Source: JBBITI01 sp963735055 (GTDB taxonomy: Bacteria > Chloroflexota > Dehalococcoidia > Dehalococcoidales > UBA2162). Taken from it: 64,000 bases of DNA. The DNA lies in assembly GCA_963735055.1 (NCBI GenBank), contig CAVTJN010000005.1, positions 1 to 64,000 on the forward strand. Direction: 5' to 3'. A program made the position numbers and the translations under genes. This document shows, piece by piece, positions 47,720-56,504 of the stretch. Under the pieces are notes generated by a model that searched no databases, was not told where the DNA came from, and saw nothing but the letters and a program-made list of their open reading frames with translations. How positions within the stretch are numbered: position 1 is the first letter of the stretch; each line of letters begins with the position of its first letter.

Positions 47720-48967
47720 TCATAGCCAGCCGTATTCCAGGACCGATTCTACGATGGCCCTTACGTTCTGCGGATTGGCTTCGTCCGGTATGCCGACGTC
47801 ACCGTTCATAATGAACCCGCCATTCTTGCCGACCACTTCGATGAGATTCTTGCAGTAAGCCTTGACCTGTGTTGGCGTTCCGTGGATCAGAAGAGAGGAC
47901 GGGACTCCTCCTTCAATACACACCGTGTCCCCCAGGACTTCCTTCGCCTTGATGAGGTCAGTGCGCTCAAACCAGTACACCGCCTTACCCTTGGGGATGT
48001 CTTTGATCACTTCCAGACGAGAAGTGCAGTCGCCTTCAAAGAGCGGGTTGGGCGTGAAGCCGGCGTCGATACACGCAAGCATGAGCTTCTTCAGGGAAGG
48101 CCAGTAGAAGGTTCTGAACTGATCAGAGGACATGAACCCGTCGAGACCCTTGTGCAGGGGAATGAAAACCCGGTTGGCGCCGCGGGTCTTCGCCGCTGAC
48201 GTCCCCTGTTGGATAATGGACGGAAGTACCTTGTCGATGGCAGCCAGCAGTTTGTCCGGGTTCCGGTACATGTCAAGCATTATTCCACGCGTCCCTCTGA
48301 AGAAGTCCCCCAGGTAGTCGAACGGCGCGTAGGTCGAAGCGGCGAACTGGCGCGGAAACCCCAGGGTTTCCATCTCTCTGGTGAGACTAACGGCGGCTGC
48401 CACCATTTTGGACGCTTCCCGCCCGGCCTTGATGAGAGATTCGAGGGCCTCCGACACCTCCGGCTTTCCGAAGAAGGACACGTATGACACCATTCGGGTA
48501 TACCATGCCCAACTTAGCGGACGCAGCCCCGCCAGCGGCTCCAGTGAACCCCAGGCACGAGGCAGAAAGCGCCGCAGCAGGAAATCCGAGGGATCGTCAA
48601 TGAAGGCATCGTACTCCTCAGCTTTCATGTATTCGCCTTCTACAAACTGGTAGGTAACGTCAGGCTTCCCGTGGTGCCCGGGCCAGACCAGTTGCCGGTA
48701 GTCCAGTATCTCGAGCGTCGGCGCCCAGGCAAGGATCCGGAAGGTATCGGGAAAGACATCCGGCTGAAAATCAGCCATGAACTTCTTCATGGCCGTGGCC
48801 AGTTTGCCGTAATCGTGCATGGCTTCCTGGAAACTCAGACCGGCGTATGTCGCCGGGAAGAAGGTCGCGAAGGGGGCGAAAGGGACCCGGTCCGGTTGTC
48901 TCAGGCTAACAGCATCCTGGATTCTTTGAACACGCTCCTGCAAGAGTTCCTCTGTCTGCTTCGTCAT
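47720..48967 (-). CDS. Uroporphyrinogen-decarboxylase (URO-D) superfamily protein
   Basis: This 415-residue URO-D/MtaA-MtbA-like protein begins ELLQERVQRIQDAVSLRQPDRVPFAP, the usual opening of methylcobamide:CoM-like methyltransferases and related enzymes. Other motifs are YLGDFFRGTRGIMLDMYRNP, HKGLDGFMSSDQFRTFYWPS and CIEGGVPSSLLIHGTP, and the end VRAIVESVLEYGWL. It lacks an obvious complete His-x-Cys zinc motif (FEGDCTSR is at the relevant place), so methyltransferase activity is uncertain. It is convergent with the Fe-S subunit gene, only 7 bp apart. Confidence 0.8.
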   Translation of the reverse strand: MTKQTEELLQERVQRIQDAVSLRQPDRVPFAPFATFFPATYAGLSFQEAMHDYGKLATAMKKFMADFQPDVFPDTFRILAWAPTLEILDYRQLVWPGHHGKPDVTYQFVEGEYMKAEEYDAFIDDPSDFLLRRFLPRAWGSLEPLAGLRPLSWAWYTRMVSYVSFFGKPEVSEALESLIKAGREASKMVAAAVSLTREMETLGFPRQFAASTYAPFDYLGDFFRGTRGIMLDMYRNPDKLLAAIDKVLPSIIQQGTSAAKTRGANRVFIPLHKGLDGFMSSDQFRTFYWPSLKKLMLACIDAGFTPNPLFEGDCTSRLEVIKDIPKGKAVYWFERTDLIKAKEVLGDTVCIEGGVPSSLLIHGTPTQVKAYCKNLIEVVGKNGGFIMNGDVGIPDEANPQNVRAIVESVLEYGWL

Positions 48968-49069
48968 GTCTGCGCACCTCCCGTCTTGACCGACATCATA
49001 TCGCAGCCTGCAAAGGAACGAAAGCCGGCGAATTATGCAGGCCGGTGCAGGAGACGCTTCGTCGGCAGC

Positions 49070-49573
49070 CTAGAGATGGACGATCTTGACGTCGACCTGG
49101 CCGTCGCGAACGTCGAGAATACCGACCGTACCCAGGCCACGCTGATAGTTCAGAAACGTCGGGCTGCCCGGGTTGACGAAGAGAATACCGTGCGACCGCT
49201 CGACGGTCGTCCGGTGCTCGTGGCCAAAGACAACGATGTCCGGCAGTTCCTCCGGGTTCCCGCCGGGCAAGAAGGTTGGCTGTCCGAGGCCGTACGGCCG
49301 CTGGTGGACGAGCCACAGCTTATGCCCCTCTAGTGCCAGGACGTGCTTCGACTTGATGCGCTGGTCCCTCTCCATCGTGGCCACGGAATCATCGTCGCCC
49401 AGAGCGGCCAGCACGGGGGCGATCGTAGCCAGATCGTCAAGGACGGTCGTGAAGTAAATATCACCGGCGTGAAGCACCAGCTCGACGCCTTCGAAGGCCT
49501 TCCTTACCTCCGGCATGGGAAGCTCTTTCACAGCGTCCGGGACGTGACTGTCCGACAGCAATCCAACGCGCAC
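49070..49573 (-). CDS. YfcE-type metallophosphoesterase
   Basis: This is a calcineurin-like phosphodiesterase of 167 residues. The metal-site motifs are GLLSDSHVPD, LHAGDIY, ALGDDDS (where GNxD is usual) and FGHEHRTTVE. FVNPGSPTFLNYQRG is the YfcE-family NPGS motif. The deviation of GNxD to GDDD is the only unusual point. It probably hydrolyses small phosphodiesters. It is upstream of the URO-D gene on the same strand. Confidence 0.88.
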   Translation of the reverse strand: MRVGLLSDSHVPDAVKELPMPEVRKAFEGVELVLHAGDIYFTTVLDDLATIAPVLAALGDDDSVATMERDQRIKSKHVLALEGHKLWLVHQRPYGLGQPTFLPGGNPEELPDIVVFGHEHRTTVERSHGILFVNPGSPTFLNYQRGLGTVGILDVRDGQVDVKIVHL

Positions 49574-50106
49574 AGTTGTTCTTCTCGGCGTCCAGGCTAT
49601 ATCAAACTGTTACCTGGTCAGAACTCCACCATAACGTTGACAAGTCCGGGTGAATTGGTACCTGCGACCTGAGGTATGGATACGAGGGTTCGGCCGGTGA
49701 CCTTCTCCAGCGTGTCAGGGTCAACTCTTGCTCCCGGGATCGATTGTACCTCGGCAAAAACGGGGGGATGGGAAGAAACACAGGACGGCCCACCACAAAC
49801 CGCCCCGTGTTTCTCCACTCAGGAGGAGGTAACGAAAGCCGCACGCACTCGTCTGCGACCGGCTCCGGAACTGACTCGGCGAACGGCTGGTCAAGGTAAC
49901 CTCTCCTTGCCACCAAAGCTCGCTCCTGGCCGCGATTCGGTCATGACCGCACTGACTCCCCCCAGGCATCGATGATGCAGAAAGGATCCCTGTTGAGGTG
50001 ACGGCGCGAGCTCAACCGGTGACTCACCTCTTTGCGATGACTGCCGGATTCAGACACCTGACTCTCTCTGCCATATTCTTATCCCCCCGTCTATCAAGTC
50101 CGCGTG
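49574..50106. other. Intergenic region without a convincing gene
   Basis: A short minus-strand frame (49618-49818, ending VAGTNSPGLVNVMVEF) has protein-like composition in its last 40 residues but no good start or ribosome-binding site. The upstream frames are not coherent. It could be the decayed end of a gene. Otherwise nothing is seen in this 533-bp gap. Confidence 0.3.
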
Positions 50107-51939
50107 CTAGTGACCCATGGACTTCTTCAGGGTCTGGTCAACCCAGGCATACTGGATCGAATTGAACCCGTTCATGTACCCAACGCTGCTGATGCCGTAG
50201 AAGTTCTTGACCCATGGTTGCCAGATGGTATAGGAAGCCGGGCTTGGAAAAGGAATCGCCCAGGCCTGGTCCAGAGCATATTTCATGAGCTCCTTGTGGA
50301 TCTTGTCGGCCTGAGCTGTGTCGGTAAGGGACAAGGCCATCATCTTGGTCCGTGCCTCTTCGACCTTCGGATCATTCACATAGCTCTCGTTAGTCATGGT
50401 GTTTCCGTACAAGGAGGCAGCCTGATACAGGTTGGTGATCGGAGAGTACGTCCCGTAGATGATTTGGTCAAAAGATCGAGCTCTATAGATTGAGGTCCAA
50501 GCCCCGTTTTCTTTCGAGTCGATGGTCAGATCCACCCCTATTTTGGCCCACATTAGCTTGATCATTGAGTAATAGTCGATCACGGTGCCGGTGGAGTCGG
50601 TCTGCGGAGTGATCACGCTGGTCTTGAACCCGCTGGGCAGACCGGCATCGCCTAGAAGCTGTTTCGCTTTGGTGGGGTTGTAGCTGTAGAGTTCTTTTAC
50701 TGACGCCGGGCACTCAGGGTCGTCAAGTCCCAGATACGCGTCTTTGAATTCTACCCAATAGCCAATGGGCCACGTCAGGGTCCTGGCATTCGGTCCATAG
50801 AGGTTCTTGTTAATTGCATCGAAGTCAATCGCCATCATCAGTGCCCGCCGCACCCTGACGTCGTTGAACGGCGCCTTATCGGTACGCAAGGAGGTTACGG
50901 TCGCGGCCCCGGAACGGCCCCCTTCGAGGTACCTGACATCGGGTATCTGCTTCTGGAGAATGGGAAAGTCTTCCCAGTTGACCGCGCCCAGCCTATCTAT
51001 TTTCCCGGTTCTCATGGCAGCCTGCCTGGTGGAGACGTCGGTGATGATGAGTGCCTTGACGCTATCTACATACGGAAGCTGGTTACCCTTACCCGGACCG
51101 ATCGGGTCTTTAGCCCAGTATTTCGGGTTCTTCACAAAGGTCAGCGAGCTGTTGTCAACGAAATCAGTAATCATAAACGGCCCGGTGCCGACCGAGTTGC
51201 GCCAGTCGATCATGTTGCCGTACTTCTGCACGACCTCGGGCGGAACGATATGGACGCATTCGGTAACGCGGATAAGGGCGTTTGTCATGCTTGTGGGTGC
51301 TGCCACGAACTTCACAGTGTATTTGTCCGGAGCGGTGATACTTGCCGTCCTGAGGTCCGGATAGGCGCTGTAAAGATAGGCCCTCGAGTTCGTGAACACC
51401 TGCTTCAGTGAGAATACAACATCGGCGGCAGTGAGTTCCCGCCCGTTTACCAGCTTACTAGCTTCGCTATCTGGATTGAGGGCCCAGTGGATGCCTTTCC
51501 TGATATTGAAAGTGAGCGCTCCCTCATCAAAGTTGAAGTCCCAGCTCTCGGCAATGGCGCCGGTGTCGAATTGAATCCGGAAGGCGCCCCAGGTAGTCTG
51601 ATTGGCGCCAGCCGGCCCCTTGGTCCAGTCTCCGACGAACAGGTCTTCGTTAGTCATCTGCAACGTATTCATTTCGGGCGGGCCGAAGAAGCCATATACT
51701 TCATCGAAGTCGCCTACGTTCAAATACAATCCAAGAATAACTTGCCCGCCATACTGGGGTTTGTCAGCGGGTGGCGTGGTAGCCACCGGGGCCGACGTCG
51801 TCTTGGTCGGGGCTGTGGTGGTCGGTGCACCGGGGGTCTGGGTGGTCGTCGTAGGCTCCTGGGACGGAGCGCACGAAGCCAGCAGGAGACCGGCAACCGT
51901 AAGGCAAATCAATGCCCTCACTATTGTGTTCTTAGTCAA
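50107..51939 (-). CDS. ABC transporter solute-binding lipoprotein, family 5
   Basis: The TTG start at 51939 has GGAGG about 8 nt upstream. The signal peptide is LTKNTIVRALICLTVAGLLL (Met-initiated) with lipobox LASC and a Thr/Pro/Ala-rich linker. The domain motifs are KPQYGGQVILGLY, LTFNIRKGIHWALNP, LVNGRELTAADVVFSLK and VRRALMMAIDFDAI, with the end TLKKSMGH. At 610 residues it is normal. It is most similar in layout to the 28416 and 39952 proteins. Again no permease or ATPase gene is adjacent. It lies between the phosphoesterase and the acyl-CoA operon. Confidence 0.9.
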   Translation of the reverse strand: MTKNTIVRALICLTVAGLLLASCAPSQEPTTTTQTPGAPTTTAPTKTTSAPVATTPPADKPQYGGQVILGLYLNVGDFDEVYGFFGPPEMNTLQMTNEDLFVGDWTKGPAGANQTTWGAFRIQFDTGAIAESWDFNFDEGALTFNIRKGIHWALNPDSEASKLVNGRELTAADVVFSLKQVFTNSRAYLYSAYPDLRTASITAPDKYTVKFVAAPTSMTNALIRVTECVHIVPPEVVQKYGNMIDWRNSVGTGPFMITDFVDNSSLTFVKNPKYWAKDPIGPGKGNQLPYVDSVKALIITDVSTRQAAMRTGKIDRLGAVNWEDFPILQKQIPDVRYLEGGRSGAATVTSLRTDKAPFNDVRVRRALMMAIDFDAINKNLYGPNARTLTWPIGYWVEFKDAYLGLDDPECPASVKELYSYNPTKAKQLLGDAGLPSGFKTSVITPQTDSTGTVIDYYSMIKLMWAKIGVDLTIDSKENGAWTSIYRARSFDQIIYGTYSPITNLYQAASLYGNTMTNESYVNDPKVEEARTKMMALSLTDTAQADKIHKELMKYALDQAWAIPFPSPASYTIWQPWVKNFYGISSVGYMNGFNSIQYAWVDQTLKKSMGH

Positions 51940-52184
51940 GTACTATGCCTCCAATCATGTTTTACTAAGGACTGATATCCTCATCCTGACGAGTCGCAGT
52001 TACATGGAATCCGCGCTTGTATTGACCAGCGTAAGTCTCCTCGAGTAACACACCCCTTTGGGACAAAGGCCTTGGTGAGCCGGCGCTTCTAGTAATCTCG
52101 GGCCGCCACTGCCCTCCCGCCTTCGTCCATATTCCTTAGCCTGCCCTGACTGCCTGACGCCACGCGGAAGACGCTTCCTGACGC

Positions 52185-53321
52185 CTAGACGTTAAGCATC
52201 ATGGCTATCTTTTCACGGTGAAAGTCGCTATCGCCGTAAGTTGCCTCACCCGCCTTGGCACGCTTGAGATACAAGTGCATGTCATGATCCCACGTGTACC
52301 CGATACCCCCGTGTACCTGAATCCCGTCAAAAGCTGCCTGCTTGTAGGTTTCTCCGCACCACGCTTTGGCCATTGAGGCCGCCAGAGCCATGTCGTGGTC
52401 ATTCTCCATTATTGTCCATGCTGCGTAGTAAGTGATGGACGTTGCACCCTCAACCTGAACGGCGAGGTTGGAGAGTTTGTGCTGGATGGCCTGAAAGCTG
52501 CCGATGGGACGCCCGAACGCGATTCTCATCTTCGAATAGTCGATGGACGCATCCATGGCCCAACGCGCCCCGCCTGTCATCCAGGCAGATTCAGCCACCT
52601 GGGCCTCGACCAGGATTCTCTTCACGATCGGCCAGCCTTTGTCCAATTCGCCCAGCATGTCTTTTGCGGGCACGCGCACGTTGTCAAATGTGACCTCACA
52701 TATTGGCTCGCCGGTCATGGTCTTCAACTTCTCAGTCGTAACACCCACTGCCCTTGCATCTACCAGAAAGAGGGTAATGCCGTCTTCGTCATCACGTTTG
52801 CCTCCCGTCCTTGTCACACACAGGAAATGGTCGGCGACGTGGGCACAGGGCACGAACAGTTTCGTCCCGTTGATGACAAAACCGTCTCCCGACGGAGTGG
52901 CCGTAACCGCGACATCCGATGCCTCAAGGCCGCCGCCGGCTTCCATGAATGCGAAGGTCATTATCACGTCGCCACTCGCTATTGCGGAAAGAAACCGCTG
53001 CTTCTGCTCTTCGTTACCGGCCGCCAGGATGGGGCGTCCGCTCAGCACCACGGTCGGAACAAATGGCCCCGGCAACAGCGCCCGGCCGCACTCCTCGAGA
53101 AGCACCACCAGATCTAGAAAGCTGCTTCCGACACCGCCGTACTTTTCAGGAAAGGCGAGCCCAAGCCAGCCCAGGTCCGCGATCTTCTTCCACAGCTCCG
53201 GAGAGTATCCCTTTTCGTCCTCCATCATCGCCCTGACGAGTTTCTTGGGGCATTCTTTGTCGAGAAACTCCCGGGCTGAGGTCTTCAGCATGACCTGTTC
53301 TTCATCAAGTTCGAAATTCAT
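52185..53321 (-). CDS. Acyl-CoA dehydrogenase (beta-type partner)
   Basis: This FAD enzyme of 378 residues has the ACAD fold. Motifs are LGWLGLAFPEKYGGVGSSFL, LFLVDARAVGV, CEVTFDNVRVPAKDMLGEL, AFGRPIGSFQAIQHKLSNLA and IQVHGGIGYTWDHDMHLYLK. It is the shorter partner type seen in heteromeric acyl-CoA dehydrogenases, lying 15 bp from a longer one at 53337, so a two-subunit enzyme is likely. It is the last gene of the minus-strand operon that starts at 61591. The 245-bp gap to 51939 shows nothing specific. Confidence 0.9.
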   Translation of the reverse strand: MNFELDEEQVMLKTSAREFLDKECPKKLVRAMMEDEKGYSPELWKKIADLGWLGLAFPEKYGGVGSSFLDLVVLLEECGRALLPGPFVPTVVLSGRPILAAGNEEQKQRFLSAIASGDVIMTFAFMEAGGGLEASDVAVTATPSGDGFVINGTKLFVPCAHVADHFLCVTRTGGKRDDEDGITLFLVDARAVGVTTEKLKTMTGEPICEVTFDNVRVPAKDMLGELDKGWPIVKRILVEAQVAESAWMTGGARWAMDASIDYSKMRIAFGRPIGSFQAIQHKLSNLAVQVEGATSITYYAAWTIMENDHDMALAASMAKAWCGETYKQAAFDGIQVHGGIGYTWDHDMHLYLKRAKAGEATYGDSDFHREKIAMMLNV

Positions 53322-53336
53322 ACTTGTCCGCTCCCT

Positions 53337-54566
53337 CTATTCCGTGTATCTGGGCAGTCCGAGGGTCCTCTGCGCAATCACGTTTCTCTTGACCTCGGAG
53401 GTGCCGGTCATGATCGTTCTGCCACGAGAAGCAAGGAAACTCCTCTGCCAGGCGCCGTGGTCGATGGCGTGCTTAGAGCCTCTCACCAGCTGGCTGTATG
53501 GTCCCTCCAAGTACATCGCAAAGTCCTCCATGCGTTGGGCCACCTCCATTAACAAGAGGCTGCCGACCGAACTTTCGGGTCCGGGCATCTGCCCGCGCAG
53601 TTGACGCGTCAACGCCCGCAGGCCAATGTATTTGCACACGTTGGCCTCGATGTAGAACTGGGCGATCCGTTGTCGGGTCACCGGGTCCTTGGAGAGTGGC
53701 TGACCATTGCGTTCCATCTTCTGAGCGAGTCCGATGAGTCTCTCTACGGTGCTGAGGTGCTGGATAGCAGAGCTCGAGTTAGATCTTTCAAACTCGAGGG
53801 TGCCCATGGATATGTACCAGCCCCTTCCTCTTTCGCCGAGCATCAGACCCTTGGAGATGCGCACGTTATCAAGAAACGTCTCCCCGAATGCCGCGGCGCC
53901 GGTAATTTCCCGCAACGGTCGCACCGTGACTCCGGGAGAATGCATGTCCATAAGGAAATAACTGAACGTCCGGTGCCGCGGCATTTTGGGATCAAATTCC
54001 GTTTTTGCCAGTAGAATCGCCCAATCGGCTCTCATTCCCCCGGTCGTCCAGACTTTCTGCCCGTTGACGACATAGGAGTCTCCGTCCTCAACGGCACGCG
54101 TCTGAGCACCGGCAAGATCGGAACCAGCACCGGGCTCGGAAAAGGCTTGACACCAGACTTCTTCACCGCTGAGGATCTTCGGAAGGAAACGTTTCTTCTG
54201 CTCTTCAGTCCCGTGGGCGATGATAGTGGGTCCCGCCCATCCGATGCCGAGACCGCCCACACCCGAAGGTAATCGACGCTTGGCCATCTCTTCGTTGAAG
54301 ATGACCTGTTCCATCAGAGTGGCGCCGCGGCCGCCGTACTCCTTCGGCCAGGCGATGCCGACATAACCGGCGTCATGCAACTTCTTGTGCCACCACCGTG
54401 TGAATTCATTGGCTTCGTCTGGCTCGGCGGAAAGAAGTAAGGTATCTTGGGCGCCCGAAGCACCCAATCTGCTCCGCCTTTGGCGCAGCTCTTTCGTGTT
54501 CGAATCCAGCCAGTCACACAGTTCTTTCCGAAAGGCTTCCTCTTGTGGCGATAGATAAAAGTCCAT
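53337..54566 (-). CDS. Acyl-CoA dehydrogenase (alpha-type partner)
   Basis: This is an ACAD of 409 residues. The motifs are YVGIAWPKEYGGRGATLMEQ, CQAFSEPGAGSDLAGAQT, VNGQKVWTTGGMRADWAILL, FLDNVRISKGLMLG and the C-terminal GTSEVKRNVIAQRTLGLPR. It is paired with the shorter protein at 52185 and would form a heteromer with it. The 234-bp gap upstream (54567-54800) separates this pair from the SDR gene and may hold a promoter or processing site; I see no clear one. Confidence 0.92.
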   Translation of the reverse strand: MDFYLSPQEEAFRKELCDWLDSNTKELRQRRSRLGASGAQDTLLLSAEPDEANEFTRWWHKKLHDAGYVGIAWPKEYGGRGATLMEQVIFNEEMAKRRLPSGVGGLGIGWAGPTIIAHGTEEQKKRFLPKILSGEEVWCQAFSEPGAGSDLAGAQTRAVEDGDSYVVNGQKVWTTGGMRADWAILLAKTEFDPKMPRHRTFSYFLMDMHSPGVTVRPLREITGAAAFGETFLDNVRISKGLMLGERGRGWYISMGTLEFERSNSSSAIQHLSTVERLIGLAQKMERNGQPLSKDPVTRQRIAQFYIEANVCKYIGLRALTRQLRGQMPGPESSVGSLLLMEVAQRMEDFAMYLEGPYSQLVRGSKHAIDHGAWQRSFLASRGRTIMTGTSEVKRNVIAQRTLGLPRYTE

Positions 54567-54800
54567 ACCATCTCCTTAGATCCGGCGATGCCCGAATGGA
54601 GGCCGTCATCGGGTCACTATCCCGGGCTCCCGCCCGGGCACCCAGGACACCGGCGAACTCGCGGCCCGTCTCGGGACGCGTGCGTCTGTCTCCTGTCTAA
54701 AAGGCTTATCCCGTGATGTTCACTGGACAGGCGCGAGCCGGAGACCGATGACGCGGGCCACCTCGTCCGCAGTCCCCTGGCTCGCGCGAATACTAGTCCA

Positions 54801-55622
54801 CTAATACGTGAACAGGTCCAGTCCACCCATCACATGCATGTCCTGGCCGGTGATGTACCTGGCCTGGACTGAACATAAGTAGGCCACCATGTTGGCGACA
54901 TCCGCCGGTTTGCCGAATTCACGCATGGCTATCTTGGCCTTGATGCGGTCAAAGGTCTCGCCCTGCTGCGGGCCTCGGGGGGGCGCTCCCGGGGGCGCTC
55001 CCGGTGGGGGCGGGGGTGGTGCGGCGGGCCGGTCTCCAACAGTATCAACCACGCCCAGGGTAACCGCGTTGGCGGTGATGCCAACCCGGGCGCCTTCCAG
55101 GGCCGCCGTCTTGGCCAGCGAGATCACGGCGCCTTTGGCCGCCGAGTAGTTGGCCTGTCCGAATCCACCCTGTACGCCGGCGATGGACGAAATGTTGACG
55201 ATGCGTCCGAACTTCTTCTCGACCATCGACTCCCAGACTTCCCGGATCCAGTACCAGGGACCATCGAGGTCGATCTTCATCAGGTTCTTCCAGTCCTCGA
55301 CCGTAGTCTTGTCGATGCGTCCGCCGCCCCTCAGCAAGGCGGCGTTGTTGACCAGGATCTCCGGCGGACCGAGTTCGGCTTTGATTCGGGCCACGGCTGC
55401 CTTGACCTGCTCGTAGTCACTCTGGTCGGCTTTGACGGCAATCGCTCTTCTGCCCATATCCCGGATCGATTTGGCCACTTCTTCGCATCCGGGCATCACG
55501 ATATCCACACAGGCGATATCGGCGCCTTCCTCAGCGAGGGTGGTCGCGATCGACGCCCCCATGGCGCCCTTGCGGTTGGTCCCGGTAACGATGGCAACTT
55601 TTCCCTTAATCCCGAAGTCCAT
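54801..55622 (-). CDS. SDR-family dehydrogenase with Pro/Gly-rich insert
   Basis: This is a NAD(P)-dependent short-chain dehydrogenase of 273 residues, probably a 3-hydroxyacyl-CoA dehydrogenase in this operon. The cofactor motif is IVTGTNRKGAMG, then VNNAALLRGGG. The catalytic Ser is in NISSIAGVQGG and Tyr/Lys in YSAAK. A low-complexity Pro/Gly/Ala segment (about residues 197-217; DNA 54960-55030) is inserted at the substrate-loop position, before ETFDRIKAKIAMREFGKPAD. The fold is otherwise intact. Confidence 0.9.
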   Translation of the reverse strand: MDFGIKGKVAIVTGTNRKGAMGASIATTLAEEGADIACVDIVMPGCEEVAKSIRDMGRRAIAVKADQSDYEQVKAAVARIKAELGPPEILVNNAALLRGGGRIDKTTVEDWKNLMKIDLDGPWYWIREVWESMVEKKFGRIVNISSIAGVQGGFGQANYSAAKGAVISLAKTAALEGARVGITANAVTLGVVDTVGDRPAAPPPPPPGAPPGAPPRGPQQGETFDRIKAKIAMREFGKPADVANMVAYLCSVQARYITGQDMHVMGGLDLFTY

Positions 55623-55670
55623 ACTAACCTCCTGATAACCTGGCTGCCAGCTCTGCTGTCAGCCCCCTCA

Positions 55671-56462
55671 TTATTCTCCCTTATAGGCCGGCTTTCTCTT
55701 CTCCATGAAGGCCTTCCGCCCTTCGGCGAAGTCCTTAGACGATGTGACCTTACGTCCCAATTCGCTTTCCAGCTTCAGTCCTTCGGCCAGCGTCATATCC
55801 AGCCCGCGGAACATGGCTTCCTTGGCGGCGCGCACGGCCAGAGGAGCGCACTCGCATATCTGGGCGGCCCATTCCTTTGCCGTCGTCATGAGGTCTTTCG
55901 ACGGAACGACCTTACTGACCAGATTCAGGTTGAATGCTTCCTGGGCATCGATACGCTTTCCCATGAGCAGAAGTTCCGCCGCCTTGCCCACCGGAATCAT
56001 CCTCGGCAACCGTTGACTGCCTCCCCACCCTGGTATCAGCCCCAGGGTCACCTCGGTCAGGCCGAAACGAGCGTTCTCCGAGGCAATCCTGATGTCGCAG
56101 GCCAACGCGATCTCAAAACCGCCGCCAAAGGCATAGCCGTTGACCGCCGCAATCAGAGGCTTCCACAGTTCCAATCCGCGCACCAGTGTTGCCTGCGGCG
56201 CTGCTGGCCGGGGAGGCGGTGCTCCACCTGGGGCGCCTCCAGGCGGCGGACCGCCGGTCCCACTCCTCAGGTCAAGGCCGGTGCAGAAAGCCTTCTCGCC
56301 GGCTCCAGTGATGATGCCGACCCAGAGGTCCGGGTTGTCCCGGAAATCGATGAGGGCATCAGTCCACTCCGCGAGCGCCTGTGGGCTCAGGGCATTCAGG
56401 ACTTCCGGCCGGTTGATGGTGAAGATAGCGATCTTACCTTCCTTCTGATAATCAATGGGCAT
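55671..56462 (-). CDS. Enoyl-CoA hydratase/isomerase with Pro/Gly-rich insert
   Basis: This is a crotonase-superfamily protein of 263 residues. Motifs are ALSPQALAEWTDAL, the oxyanion loop near GEKAFCTGLDLR, AFGGGFEIALACDIRIAS, and GLTEVTLGLIPGWGGSQRLP with one catalytic Glu. A second Glu is in GKAAELLLMGKRI. Between GLDLR and TLVRGLELWK there is a Gly/Pro/Ala-rich stretch of about 20 residues (DNA about 56195-56265) in the active-site loop. It sits between the SDR and an acyl-CoA dehydrogenase in the operon. Confidence 0.92.
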   Translation of the reverse strand: MPIDYQKEGKIAIFTINRPEVLNALSPQALAEWTDALIDFRDNPDLWVGIITGAGEKAFCTGLDLRSGTGGPPPGGAPGGAPPPRPAAPQATLVRGLELWKPLIAAVNGYAFGGGFEIALACDIRIASENARFGLTEVTLGLIPGWGGSQRLPRMIPVGKAAELLLMGKRIDAQEAFNLNLVSKVVPSKDLMTTAKEWAAQICECAPLAVRAAKEAMFRGLDMTLAEGLKLESELGRKVTSSKDFAEGRKAFMEKRKPAYKGE

Positions 56463-56504
56463 TTTTTCCTCCTTCCCGTCTCTTATTCTCTACCAATGGT
56501 GATG

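Noticed and set aside
49602..49969. Several overlapping minus-strand frames in the phosphoesterase/binding-protein gap
   Set aside because: They lack ribosome-binding sites and coherent domains; only the end of one frame looks protein-like, which is too little to call a gene.
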